Of a DNA stretch of 64,000 nt, positions 1 to 12,153 are shown piece by piece. Origin of the DNA: Hyalella azteca (lineage: Eukaryota > Arthropoda > Malacostraca > Amphipoda > Hyalellidae); NCBI RefSeq assembly GCF_000764305.2, contig NW_025932041.1:1-64000 (forward strand). The letters are read 5' to 3'. Position 1 is the stretch's first letter. Every line of letters starts with the position of its first letter. Under the pieces are notes generated by a model. That model saw only the letters and a list, made by a program, of their open reading frames with translations. It was not told the origin of the DNA and ran no database searches. Made by a program: the position numbers and the translations under genes.

Positions 1-185
1 CATTGGTTCACTAAAAGGGTCCTATTTATGAAATACACATTTGTGTTTAACCTTTATCTGTTAGAATTGCAGCGTACTAAATTTCAAGAAAAAGGCGCAT
101 GATTTTATATGTGTCTGTGGGGGGCGCTAGAAATTCACTAGGGAGCCAAAGGGGGCGCCAGCCTGAAAAAGTTTGGGAACCACTG
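1..185 (-). mobile_element. End of a hAT-like element (truncated by window edge)
   Basis: The terminal sequence reads CAGTGGTTCCCAAACTTT when read inward from position 185 on the minus strand, which is typical of hAT terminal inverted repeats. The first 185 bases align in reverse complement with the left end of the complete element at 52473-53639, including the conserved ggcgccccctttggctccc block. The bases 186-193 (ccctagag) would be one target-site copy; the other lies outside the window. Confidence 0.7.
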
Positions 186-2401
186 CCCTAGAGTGATCTA
201 TCTGCACGTGGAAGTCATCTATCTGCACAATTCCACCGAAACACCGCATCACTACTAGCGGCTGTCGGCAGTCTTTACCGTAGCTCGACTCTGTACATAC
301 TCCCTGGAGATTGCAGAAGTTCGATCTTCTCACGCTGACTTCGCGCCATTTAATTATTGAAGTCGGCATCTTGCTGCAGTGAGTCTCTACCTGATCTACT
401 CTTTTCGATGCTGATCTAACTGTTGTATCGCGATATCAAAGAAATTTTGGAGTAATATTTACACTGTTTCTAATTATGAGGCTTATCAATATCATTCATG
501 TTTCATGGTCTGAATAAAAATTGTATAAATCACAAATTCACAGTCATGGAAGGCAAATGAAATAAATATTCAGAGACGAAATTAATACGAGAAGACAATT
601 TTAAGTCCTGCTGATGCAAAATATCAAGTTCTTAGACATCGTTCACAGACGGATTTATATGTTGGAGATTTAATTCAACATGAATGGAAATTTCTTTAGA
701 TGGAGCGGTTATTTCAGAAGGCCAAAAACTAAGCTTATCAATGTTGAGAGACCTATATAAATATGCATGTGCATTTAAGATTCATTGGATTTGTTATTAT
801 ATTTTTCTAGTATCTCCTAAAAGTTATATAAATTAAATATTTTTCTTTCTTCTTGATGAAACATCTGACAGCAGTTACTACTGAACTATAGAACTATAAA
901 CCATTTGAAGCCTCAGTGTATTGAAATGTGGAAATTGATTTTAAAATTAACGTACGATGAGCGTCCAACTGCTTTTATAGATTTAGCGGCAGACCACGCC
1001 ATGGAAGAAAGGCAAGCGATACCTATTTTTCGTGGACGATGCTACGTTTTCATGACCTTGAAGCGTAATGCAACGCACACGTGAACGTGCCTCGATTTTA
1101 CCTATTTTTTATAAAACTTTCTCATACCTTCACAGTGCGAATTCTAGTTCGAGAGATGCCCTGCACTTCTTGAACCCCAAACAGCCAGAAGCTCCAGGGG
1201 CGGAGCTTCAATATTACCACACTCGTTCCCATGGTTGAGATGAATGACGCCCAAAACTAGTAGTTAATATAATACTTTTAACTTACGCTTGAGATACTCG
1301 TAATTTCTCTTGGAACATTTCTCTTAAAATACATACCGCACTGCGCCGCACGACTGGTGAAGATACGAATTTAATATGCAGGCGAAGGTATTTGGTGAAC
1401 CCAATATACCGTATTTTAAATAAACATCACCTGCATCGAATTCGGTAAATACAGTGAAAACTGAACAAATAATATTGATGTAATGGCATGGGATTAGCCT
1501 AATACTTTGTGAGATCACAATTATCGCTTTTGTAAGTGGTATAAATTAGGTGGTGATTTACATTTTCACACATCGAATCAGAGTAGCGGTCAAAAGCCAA
1601 AATTACTTAATAAAAATATCTGCTTTATGTGCAGCGAAAATCGCTTTTAAAATGGTAGGTGCTTGAATTGCGTGGGAAGAAAATGGACGAGCATTGATTA
1701 TCTTAGTTGTCACTAGCTACAAATCTGATGATTGCGGCACGCCCGAGCGAAGCCTGTTACGTTCTTTGTACGTGCATCAACTGCTGCTGATCGCATCGTG
1801 CACGACTGAGCATCGTTACCGCATTTGTGACTGCAATGCTACGAGCTAACCGACGCATACATAACTGAGTTTTGATCCCGCACTCTAAGCGCTCTTATGC
1901 TTTAAAAATGCCCACAAACCGGCGCCCGTAACTCCTTGCCTCACTTGTTCCTGCATTGGCGCTCAGGCGCTGATTTTGCGGGGTTACCTCAGGTGTGCAA
2001 TTAGCCCTCCTTTTGACCTGCGCCGACAAATCGTTGTGTAAAACTGAGCGTGTGGACCGGCTTGACACTAACAAACTGAACGAAATAAATACAAATAGAA
2101 ACTGATTTCTGAAAAGTTGCCCATCATGTTGAGTTTGACTTTTTAAACTTGATGACACCTCTTACGCAACGGTCATGAACTCACACAAGTTGGAACTCAC
2201 TTCACCATTATCAGCGATAGTTTTCAAATTCACTCAAATTACGTGATTTGGGGCTGCGAGATTTCAGTAACAAATGAATCTTTTGTCAATTCTAAATTTC
2301 TACAGCTTCGGTGTAACAAGCATCTACCGCTATCGCCTACCAGGTTCCCTATACCAGAAGATGGTTGAGCGAGATGCAACGATTCTGACACTGAGTGACA
2401 A
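186..2401. other. Stretch without recognised gene
   Basis: Only short ORFs under 90 codons occur here, without recognisable motifs or supported splice sites. A somewhat GC-richer patch at about 1,730-2,040 contains short open frames on the minus strand, but nothing in them resembles a known family. I see no promoter, RNA gene or repeat that I can support. Confidence 0.4.
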
Positions 2402-3368
2402 CAGTGGCCCGTATGCTAAATAGGGCACTAGCACTACAAAGTAGCACTATGCACTACGAAGTGTCCTGTTGGTATGCTAAATACGTCACAGACACTAAGC
2501 ACTTCGAAGTAGCTCTACAATGTTTAGTGTCGCTTATATAGTGTCGCACTACTGATTCGTATGCAGAAAGACTTTGAAGTGCTACTTCGCTGTTAGAGTA
2601 CTTTATAGTGCCGCACAACGCTATGAGTTTATTGAAGAATGGTATTTAAGTGCTCAAATAACTAATTATTCCCTAAGTAATTCTCATTCTTTGCAGAAGA
2701 TTGATGAAAAATGTCTAATTGTGATGGTAATGGTACTAGTGAAAATTGTGATGGTGAGCTGAAGTTCGCAATGCGTCTGCGCACCTTTACCATCATATAT
2801 TCCAAGTCCACGCTTCCCAAAGACATCGAACAAAAGAGAGAAGCATGGAAAGTTCTTGCAGAAGAATTCAAAATGACTCCAGAAAAAAAAACAAAAAGAA
2901 AATTCAAAACATGGTATAAAAACAAGAAAAGTATTTTCTACTTCCGCTACAGGTAACAAACCAATTAAAGCGAAGGAATGGGAAAAGGAAATTAAGAACC
3001 AATTAGATTCACTTTTTTATATTCAAGGCATGTAGTTCCTGAGATTTTTTACGCGATGATGCCTTTGCTGTAAGCCAAACAGATCCATAGCTGACGAAGT
3101 AAACAAGGTGAAATATACCGTAGTGTCGTCGTGAAGTGCGGTGTGTAGGACACTTCAGATTTTTGTAGTGCGCGTTATGCTTTTGGCCCTATTTAGCATA
3201 CCAACCGTAGTGTTCCATCTCGCACTACGGCTTGTAGTACGTAGTGCTACTTCGTAGTGCTAGTGCCCTATTTAGCATGCCAACCGTAGTGTTCCATGTC
3301 GCACTACGGCTTGTAGTGCGTAGTGCTACTTCGTAGTGCTAGTGCTCTTTTTAGCATACGGGCCAGTG
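2402..3368. mobile_element. DNA transposon with long subterminal repeats
   Basis: The left end (GGCCCGTATGCTAAATAGGG, then GCACTAGCACTAC) is repeated in inverted form at the right end near 3,310-3,364. Inside the right end the block from CCTATTTAGCAT to GTAGTGCTAGTGC is tandemly duplicated (about 80 bp, at 3186-3270 and 3266-3350). The left end also carries a second GTATGCTAAATA block near 2,473. A small ORF with a Myb/MADF-like look lies between the ends. No clean target-site duplication was found, so the superfamily is left open; a PIF/Harbinger or ISL2EU-type element is possible. Confidence 0.6.
2711..2956 (+). CDS. Small ORF in transposon, possible Myb/MADF-like DNA-binding domain
   Basis: This 81-codon open frame starts MSNCDGNGTSENCDG and continues with a basic, helix-prone stretch (REAWKVLAEEFKMTPEKKTK) that resembles the trihelix/MADF DNA-binding helices often encoded next to Harbinger-type transposases. 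It lies between the inverted ends of the 2402-3368 element, which supports a mobile-element origin. The frame ends shortly after the basic region, so it is at most a fragment. It could also be a chance ORF, because the overlapping minus frames are also open. Confidence 0.3.
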   Translation: MSNCDGNGTSENCDGELKFAMRLRTFTIIYSKSTLPKDIEQKREAWKVLAEEFKMTPEKKTKRKFKTWYKNKKSIFYFRYR

Positions 3369-3568
3369 TTAACGTGGCCTGCATCACGGGCCATCCCAGC
3401 GCAACGTTTGAGCTACGCCAGCAATGACTGAAACTGATACCGTGATACGTATTGCAACTTACATAGCTACACTTAATTTTGTCAATTTGCAAACTATAAT
3501 AATTATTATGAAATTGAATTGAATACACACATTAAATAGTGCGCTGTGGAGAAGATTTTTTTTATTTA

Positions 3569-5266
<1,698 letters not shown>

Positions 5267-7087
5267 TATGCCTCCCCTCGTTTTCCATTAAAACAGATGA
5301 CTTCAGCAAGTTGCGAACGAACAATTTCGTCAATTTGCAGCCTATTATTATGAAATTGAACACACACATTTTAATGCCCGATGCCCTGCGTAACAAATTT
5401 TGAAGATATTTTTAAGAACTTATTTCCATCATTAAAAAGGTGAACGGATATTTTTCCACATGTCAGACAATGTCAGGTAGTCACATTTCGCTGCGGCAAG
5501 CGTAGCAGGAATATTTTGTCTGTTCTATTTTATTTCGGGCACAATACGCCAAGTTTCAAAACCTTTAAATGCCTAACTTCACCGAATTGAAACTGATCTT
5601 TTCGTAACTAAAAACTAAGGTATTTATCCACTGTTCCGATTAGAAATCCTAATCCGAAATATTTTCGCCTGCTTCGTTTCAACGAAAACGTTACTCGTCG
5701 AGAAGCCAAGTAAGTCTGGTGACTCCAATATGCAAAACTGCATCAAATCGAAACTGATCTCACTGTAATTAACGGCGAAGCTTCTGATTCACATCGCACA
5801 TTGGAGCTCGTTGCCTGACTACTTTTCCCCTCATTTCTATTAGAAACCGTAAAACGATCCATCCACACCAGTCAGGAGTCGCTTTTTTGGGACCTGGGAT
5901 CAATTTTAATAGAAACGGGATGCGATAGGTAACTACGACAAATTAAGGTAAACGAAATAAATTTTACGACCTTATTAACTCCATATCTCTTATTAGCAAT
6001 GAGCCGAAATCGAAATAAGTGATGTTATAATTCTTCATTATGATAGAGTTTCAACTGAAACGGTAGGGAAATTGAAAACTTATGGAGTCAAATTACACAC
6101 AGCTCTTTATTCCTCTGTGAATATTAGTAGGTGAATTAGTATTAGTGAATTATTCGCCTTTATAACCTATGCGCCGATGACAGCCCCGTAGAATGTTATG
6201 GAACAATTAAAGTTTCTGTGTGGAATCGAGCTTATTGTTGAGATAAAATTTCAAACTCATGTCAGCCAGTTCTAATATTTATTTGCTATACTAATTTGTA
6301 GGAACAAAGAATAATCACGATAGATTACATGGATAAATTACATGTAGAAACTCTGCTTAATCACCTGCATACAACAAAAAACACACATGGTAAAACTTGT
6401 TCAGATCGGTGCAAGAGAGAGAAAAAATTTGCTGGCAGAGCCTGAATTTGCTTGTATCTTCTATGTTTGTAATCGGAAACAAGAGTCTACAACTATATAC
6501 TCAACTCAATTTATTGCTGTAGCTCAAGTTAGCTTTAAAAAATAACAGAATTCAATAATAGAACTCGAACTGAAAAAATTAAATTCTATTCTCTATTCAG
6601 GAATAATCGTTGTATATCATGGAGCGGAACTTTCCAAATTTACTGCAATAAATCGATTATTCTAAATTGCACTGAAACTAAGAATGTAATATTTCACAGA
6701 TACGAACATTTAAAAAGTTTCTTCGGAAAGAATAAATTTTGAGGCCAAAATTTCAACCCTTTCGTGTCCATGATGTGATGCGACTCGACTGCCCATAAGT
6801 CGGCTTTCAATCGTTTTAACTTAAAGCGCAGTCACCGGATTCAGCGCCTCTCAGGTCAGACAAGATGGTTCTAAACAAAACTAAATCCAGGACGAGGTGA
6901 AAAGCCATTGAAGCCGTGGAACGAGAAGGTCCAATGCCCTTTCGACGGATGCAAGGGAACGTTCACGTGTGGAATAAAGAAGAAATTGCTTTCATTGAAG
7001 ACGAGAGAATTTGTTTTATTGGCAATCTTCTTATTAGGTTTTTCAATATATCGAAAAATATTTTTCGCTTGCACTGGTAATTAAAAA
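5267..7087. other. Stretch without recognised gene
   Basis: AT-rich sequence with only short ORFs and no motif I can name. A GC-richer patch near 6,770-6,970 is open on the minus strand for 67 codons but has no recognisable domain. Confidence 0.4.
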
Positions 7088-8046
7088 ATCAGGGTACCGA
7101 TGGACATTTTTAATTCGTTAACACCATTTTGGATGTAATAATCGTTCATTATAAAGTTACAAGATGCATTGAGTGATGAAATTTTATTGACATAAGTACA
7201 AAATCATGTAAATAAGATACAGTTAAAAAATGAGAATTTGTTTAGAAATAATTACACTATCACGAAAATAGGAAAATGATCATGAATTGAAGCACAAAAA
7301 ATTACTCCGAAAACAGTCTCAAGGTTCTGACAAATCCAGTTTTTTTTACAGTTTATGACTGGAGTCCCATTCTTAGTGATGAGGTCCGCAGCTATTGGTT
7401 GTAGCCGGGGCATCGCAGGACGACGCTGGTGCATTCTTCCCATCGTACGTGTGTTGACCTGGTTGAGTCTGTTTGGTTCAATCGAAGTTTTAAGATTTCC
7501 GTTTCGATGGTTCTATTTGCAGACCCATTATTGACTAAGATTCTTTTGCAAATTCTCAGCTACGTATTAAGGTCATTTTCAGGTGAGCAGGTTTTGAGAG
7601 CTCGTTGGATGCGAGCGCGTATTCCGCTTCTTTTGTAGCGCTCTGGGCATTCGCTGGCGGCGTTCAGGACCCTCCTGACACTTGTTGGTTTTTTGATATA
7701 CTTTGGTGACGAACGAATTATTTTTAGCTTGGACGAATATATCTAAAAAAGGTAAAGTACGATTTTGCCCAAGTTCGACCTTCAAACTACTGACTGGATT
7801 TGACAAAACCTTGAGACAGTTTTTGGAGTATTTTTTTGTACTTCAATTCTTGATCATCTCCCTACATTCGTGATTGCGTAACTATTTTTAACCAAATTCT
7901 GATTTCTGAGTAGTATCCTATTTACACGATTTTGCACTTACGTTGATCCAAATTTCACCACTCAGTGCGTCCTGCAACTTGATAATGAGTGATTGATACG
8001 TTCGAAACGTTGTTAGCGAATTAAAAAATTTCCATCGGTACCCTTA
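7088..8046 (-). mobile_element. Penelope-like element remnant between long inverted repeats
   Basis: The block 7088-7345 is an imperfect inverted copy of 7795-8046: agggtaccgatgga at the left end mirrors tccatcggtaccctt at the right end, and the similarity continues through cagtctcaaggtt...caaatccag. Between and inside these arms, the minus strand encodes a fragment of a Penelope-like reverse transcriptase (7579-7806). The right end carries CGAAACGTTGTTAGCGAATT, a sequence typical of Penelope terminal repeats, preceded by a degenerate hammerhead-like core (ttgataa for CTGANGA). Penelope-like elements are known to carry terminal repeats in direct or inverted arrangement. Confidence 0.65.
7579..7806 (-). 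pseudogene. Penelope-like reverse transcriptase fragment
   Basis: The translated segment SNPVSSLKVELGQNRTLPFL followed by DIFVQAKNNSFVTKVYQKTN matches the conserved end of Penelope-family reverse transcriptases, where LPFLDV and the (K)VYRKPT motif are hallmarks. Downstream the frame degenerates, and neither the catalytic YADD-type motif nor a complete GIY-YIG endonuclease is visible. This is a 5'-truncated, dead copy. Confidence 0.6.
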
Positions 8047-8193
8047 TTTTTTATTTACTAGTGGAAACGAAAAATAGTATTCGAATAATATTATTCGAAA
8101 AATACTATTCGAGTACAAATAGTCAAGTAATACTTAAGTACGAGAATTTCGCGTTTTCTAACTGGTCTAGGAATTGGTGCATAGCTAAAAAAA

Positions 8194-8325
8194 TATAACT
8201 CAGTACTCACTGCAGTGAGTGACAGAGAGCGCATTTTCTCATCGACGAAAACGTAAAGTCACGGACGGACGGATATGACAAGCACAATAGGGCATTTTTT
8301 CATAAATGAAAAAATGCGCTAAAAA
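8194..8325 (+). repeat. Foldback repeat family R1, copy 1
   Basis: The copy runs from TATAACTCAGTACTCACTG to AAAAATGCGCTAAAAA. Internally GCGCATTTTCTC and its inverse (gaaaaaatgcgc) frame a ~100-bp stem with a GGAC-repeat core. Four other copies lie in the window (10332, 11147, 49710, 58911). Confidence 0.8.
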
Positions 8326-9164
8326 TAATAAATTATTGCTCACATTTATTCACTCTCCGGGTCGTTCGCCGAATTGTCTGCTTGTGCTGCATTTTCTGTA
8401 GGTCAACTGCAAATGTTTCTCTTGTAACAGAACGACGTAACAGTTAGTTATTAACTTGCTATCCTGAGGGTACCTTGAGATCATCGCAAGGCTCCTAAAG
8501 TAGTGACAAGGATAATGACGCTACCGTGTTTTAGAATAAGTATGCCTCATTATGCTGGTGGTCTCTGACCAGCGGCCTTGTTTGTCGAGCTCTCTAAAAG
8601 TAATGCTTGACCAATTATGGCAGGAAGGAGATTTTTTTTGTGTATCGTTACATGTTTCAGCGAAAAAAGGAGATTTTTTAGTGTATCACTACATGTTTCA
8701 AAAAAATTGATTTGTAAGGAAATTAGGTGAGACAGTTCAGTTATTTGTTGGGAAATCTCTTCAGTATTTACAGCGCTACAATGATACTTAAATAAGGGAA
8801 ATCGCATTAACGTTATCTTAAGTAGTTGCATAACTGTTTTTCTAAGTCGAATTTCTTTTATACCTAACGTCCGGAAACGATGCATGAGTTTCAGAACCGC
8901 ATAGACTTGCATCGTGCGGCTGGCAAGGTTGTGCGAATTACGGCTGACGTACCAGGACTTGCTTGACGAGTGCAGCGCTTTCAACAATGCAATTGTTGCG
9001 ATGCTCTTCAGCGAACTTAAAGGATTATTCAATACTCTGATTTCATGTTTTTGTTTTTATACAAGACTTATGAAACTAATAAATTAATTATTCAGGTCTA
9101 AATTTTGGTTGGAGTTTCCAAGTGACAAGAGCAAAATATTCATGGGCTGATCATCACATCTTCA
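8326..9164. other. Stretch with one unassigned 160-codon ORF
   Basis: The minus strand is open from 9032 to 8550 (160 codons, starting MNNPLSSLKSIATIALLKAL). It resembles no family I can name. It contains a ~40-bp near-duplicate (around 8,627-8,665 and 8,668-8,703). It could be a relic of a mobile element or a chance ORF. No splice sites or promoter support it. Confidence 0.25.
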
Positions 9165-9422
9165 AAATAATATAATAAATAACAGCGGTTTCAGCATTTA
9201 TCAGGCCGTATGCCTGTCGCCGATTCTTGAAACCGCAGAACATTCACAGCTTATTGCAGTTTCGAACTCGCTACTCACTGCTCCAATTCTGCTGTGCTTA
9301 ACCGCCCGGCCTCCTTAATTGCCGATTCTGATCAGAAACTGGCGCACAGAGCTGGGATCGAACCCGCGCCTCTCTGCGCCAATCTTGGTACTCGAACTCT
9401 AACCACTGGGCCACCCTGCCAC
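9165..9422 (-). mobile_element. tRNA-derived SINE
   Basis: Read on the minus strand, the head has a pol III A box, TGGCCCAGTGG (9403-9413), and a B box, GGTTCGATCCC (9354-9364), with tRNA-like spacing and an acceptor-like GCGCCA after the B box. About 170 bp of unrelated body follow, ending in the simple A/T-rich tail at 9,165-9,185. A functional tRNA is unlikely because the middle is expanded and the cloverleaf does not close, so a SINE is the best reading. Only one copy is seen in this window. Confidence 0.75.
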
Positions 9423-10331
9423 GATAAATACAGGTTCCTTTAATTTTTTGTAACGAAAATATTCTTTTTTAATCCTTTGCGTAATTTATGTAATGAATAA
9501 ATTTTAATGCCATAAGTTGTTTCATATTAGCATTTATGCGACCAAATTTTTTCTTGAACACTATTAGTTTTTGCCATTGATTACGGTGCGATTTTACACA
9601 ACAAGCTTCTCTCATCCATTATAAAAGCCTGTGTTAATTTATTATGAAACATAATAATCAATATTTATTCTGTTAATCCAAGGTTATTTAACTTAATAGC
9701 CTTATACATCCAGAATTGTATGAGACACAAAATTTCCTAATATCTATTACTGAAAGTGTCCATTATTGTAAAAAATATTCCTGTATTCAGGTCTTCGTCC
9801 CAGCGCACACCGCAAAAAGTAGTTTTAGTTCAAACCTGCAGGGTGGATAAGTTCTTGTCACTCGCTTCTTTCTTGCAATGCCATCGAACTAAATGTAGGT
9901 TCCATGGAGCATACTCATGCAGACCAAGCATGCAAAAAATTATACTTCTTTCATAGAACTTCATCTGGACTTCATTAGAGTTGAGAATTATAGCGGGAAA
10001 GCCCTGATCGGATAAGACAAGATTTCTTAAATAACACTCAATTGATCTTGGATTCTTAAGCTGAAACTTTTCTTCCAATAAAGCTATACAGGTTCAGCGC
10101 ATCCGAACTTTGAAAGCTAATTATTATAAGTATATAAGCTAATGTTGCTATAAAATTTACTGGGTCATTTTCGTATTTAATAGACAAACTAAATTAATAT
10201 AGTAATAAAAACTTGAATATTTAACAAAAATCGCTATTTTGGTGTATGTAAATCACATTCTTGAATAAGTTAGGAGAATTTGTTCATCTTATTGATTATA
10301 GATCTGACTTTAGTAACAGAAACCTCCCGCG
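9423..10331. other. Stretch without recognised gene
   Basis: AT-rich DNA with only short open frames on both strands (for example 9830-10078 minus). None has a recognisable motif. Confidence 0.4.
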
Positions 10332-10470
10332 ATAACTCAGTACTCACTGAACTGAGTGACAGAGAGCGCATTTTCTCTTCGACGAAACGTGAAGTCACGG
10401 ACGGACAGACAGACGGACATGGCGAGCACAATAGTGCATTTTTTTCATAAATGAGAAAATGCGCCAAAAA
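10332..10470 (+). repeat. Foldback repeat family R1, copy 2
   Basis: The same start (ataactcagtactcactg), GGAC-rich centre (acggacggacagacggac) and end (gagaaaatgcgcc) as the other R1 copies. The inner GCGCATTTTCTC / GAGAAAATGCGC arms can pair. Confidence 0.85.
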
Positions 10471-11146
10471 GGGAAAGAATCTATCAATTGCATGGCTCGT
10501 GAATATCCTTTTTTTAGGTATAACGCAGACTTCTTTCAGATCTCAACATTTTTTTGTCGCATGTATTTTTTGGGAAATTTTTAACATGTTTGATTGGAGA
10601 ATGAATAGATTCCGAAAAAAATTAAAATTGAATTTCCCTTCAATAGGTTGGGAATTTGAGAAAAGGGTAAATCGACCAAGGCAAAGTGGACTTACAAAAT
10701 GGAAAGCTAAACTTTAATATTTATGATCATTTATTAATCACGGTCCATGCATGAATACAGAACGCAAAAAAAAACTAAAAATTTGCATTCATAGAACATC
10801 AAAATAAAAAATTATCCAGTGTAAATGATGGCTTTTTACCCACTTGGGATAAGCTTCCTTACGTCATATTCTTTGAACGGGTGCTTACCAAAATATGAAA
10901 CACTACCATTTATTTTAAGTGAAGACAAATACGCACCAGTATTTTCTCGCGCTTGAATTTCTTAGAAATTTACGCACGAGCATTTTCTAAGAAATTCTAA
11001 GCTCGTGTCACCGCAGGAGTGAGTCAAACTACAATGCAAAAGGCGGAAAATTTCCTGGAGTCGGGTAACCAAGGCTGCAAATTGGTTTGAAACGAGGTAA
11101 CCAATAATTTTAGTACTGTGCTCCTTGAGTTAGCGCTGCACCAACC
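10471..11146. other. Stretch without recognised gene
   Basis: Only one short plus-strand ORF (10451-10717), which starts inside R1 copy 2 and has no known motif. The words cgcacgag/cattttct recur in 10,940-11,010 as a small local repeat. Confidence 0.4.
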
Positions 11147-11311
11147 TTTTTTAGCGCATTTTCTCATTTATGGAAAAAATGCACTATTGTGATCGCCATG
11201 TCCGTCTGTCTGTCTGTCCGTCCGTCTGTCTGTCCGTCCGTCCGTGACCTCAAGTTTTCGTCGACGAGAAAATGCGCTCTCTGTCACTCACTTCAGTGAG
11301 TACTGAGTTAT
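11147..11311 (-). repeat. Foldback repeat family R1, copy 3
   Basis: A minus-strand copy with the longest core in the window: mixed CCGT/CTGT tetranucleotide units run from about 11,203 to 11,250. Both pairing arms are intact. Confidence 0.85.
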
Positions 11312-12089
11312 ACTTTTTAACTTCTGCAGCTGCATGCACACTGGACAACTGGCGTACAAAACCGGCTTCAACAGGCAAAACAGTTTTGGCCCCGGCATTG
11401 TTAGCCCTGCGTCACACCTAAAAACTTGTTTCGACTTAATTGGCTCAACGGGGAAACATCAGATGATCAGGAAACTGCATTCTTCATCAAGTGAGTTTTT
11501 ATGCTGACTCTACAATACTTATCTTCACTCGTCACTTATTAGTTCAATTAACATTTTCGGACTTTGCAGTTTGATAATTATACAGGTATGATGCAAGAAA
11601 AAACATTCATCATATTACAATCGGTTAAAAATTATGTTCTATTGGTTTTCATCAGTAACTTGTTTATGTACTTATTTTTCTCTTTGGATTTATTGTAAAT
11701 TATTTTACGGTTTTCGTAGACAAACCGAGATATTCCAAGAGCTAACACTGGGACGACTAAAAATAGCATCCCATCACTCCTATTCAATTCCATTCACTTA
11801 AAAGACGATGGCTTTTTTCCGATCGGCATTCGGGAACCTTCCCATGTACAAGCCGCAGTTACCGACGAGTAGTATAATTAATTGTAACATTCAGTATGCG
11901 TGGGACCGAATTCCCTCTCGTCTCTGTTCATGTAAATCTTAGTCTTTACTCATTTTTGTCTTAGTCTCTGCGCTAGTAAGTATTTGTCTACTCTTTTATG
12001 TCTCATTCTCAGTTCCTGTAAGCATTATTTTCTGTTCTTGCATGTTCTATTTATCGACGCCAGCAAGAGAACTGTGCCTTGTGGCTGTG
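11312..12089. other. Upstream region of RR gene A, no gene recognised
   Basis: No coding region is supported. The sequence becomes slightly more GC-balanced toward the promoter of gene A at 12,090. Confidence 0.4.
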
Positions 12090-12128
12090 TATTTATATTC
12101 ATAAGGACCACCGCCAAGCGGTTCATTG
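12090..12128 (+). promoter_or_regulatory. Core promoter of RR gene A (TATA plus initiator)
   Basis: TATTTATA (12090-12097) lies about 30 bp before GTTCATTG (12121-12128). The CATTG sits where CAKTG sits in the other RR genes, and the ATG follows about 30 bp later, so the 5' UTR would be very short. The spacing is conserved in genes B, D and E, which supports this assignment. Confidence 0.55.
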
Positions 12129-12153
12129 CCTCGCCGAGCGTCGTCGTGGAAGC

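Noticed and set aside
8550..9032. 160-codon minus ORF as a real gene
   Set aside because: No recognisable motif, an internal duplication, and no promoter or splice support. Kept only as a note in the region entry.
9341..9424. A possible tRNA gene
   Set aside because: A and B boxes are present, but the cloverleaf does not close and the sequence continues into a SINE body.
10451..10717. 88-codon ORF starting in repeat R1
   Set aside because: It begins in a mobile repeat and encodes a low-complexity, unmatched sequence.
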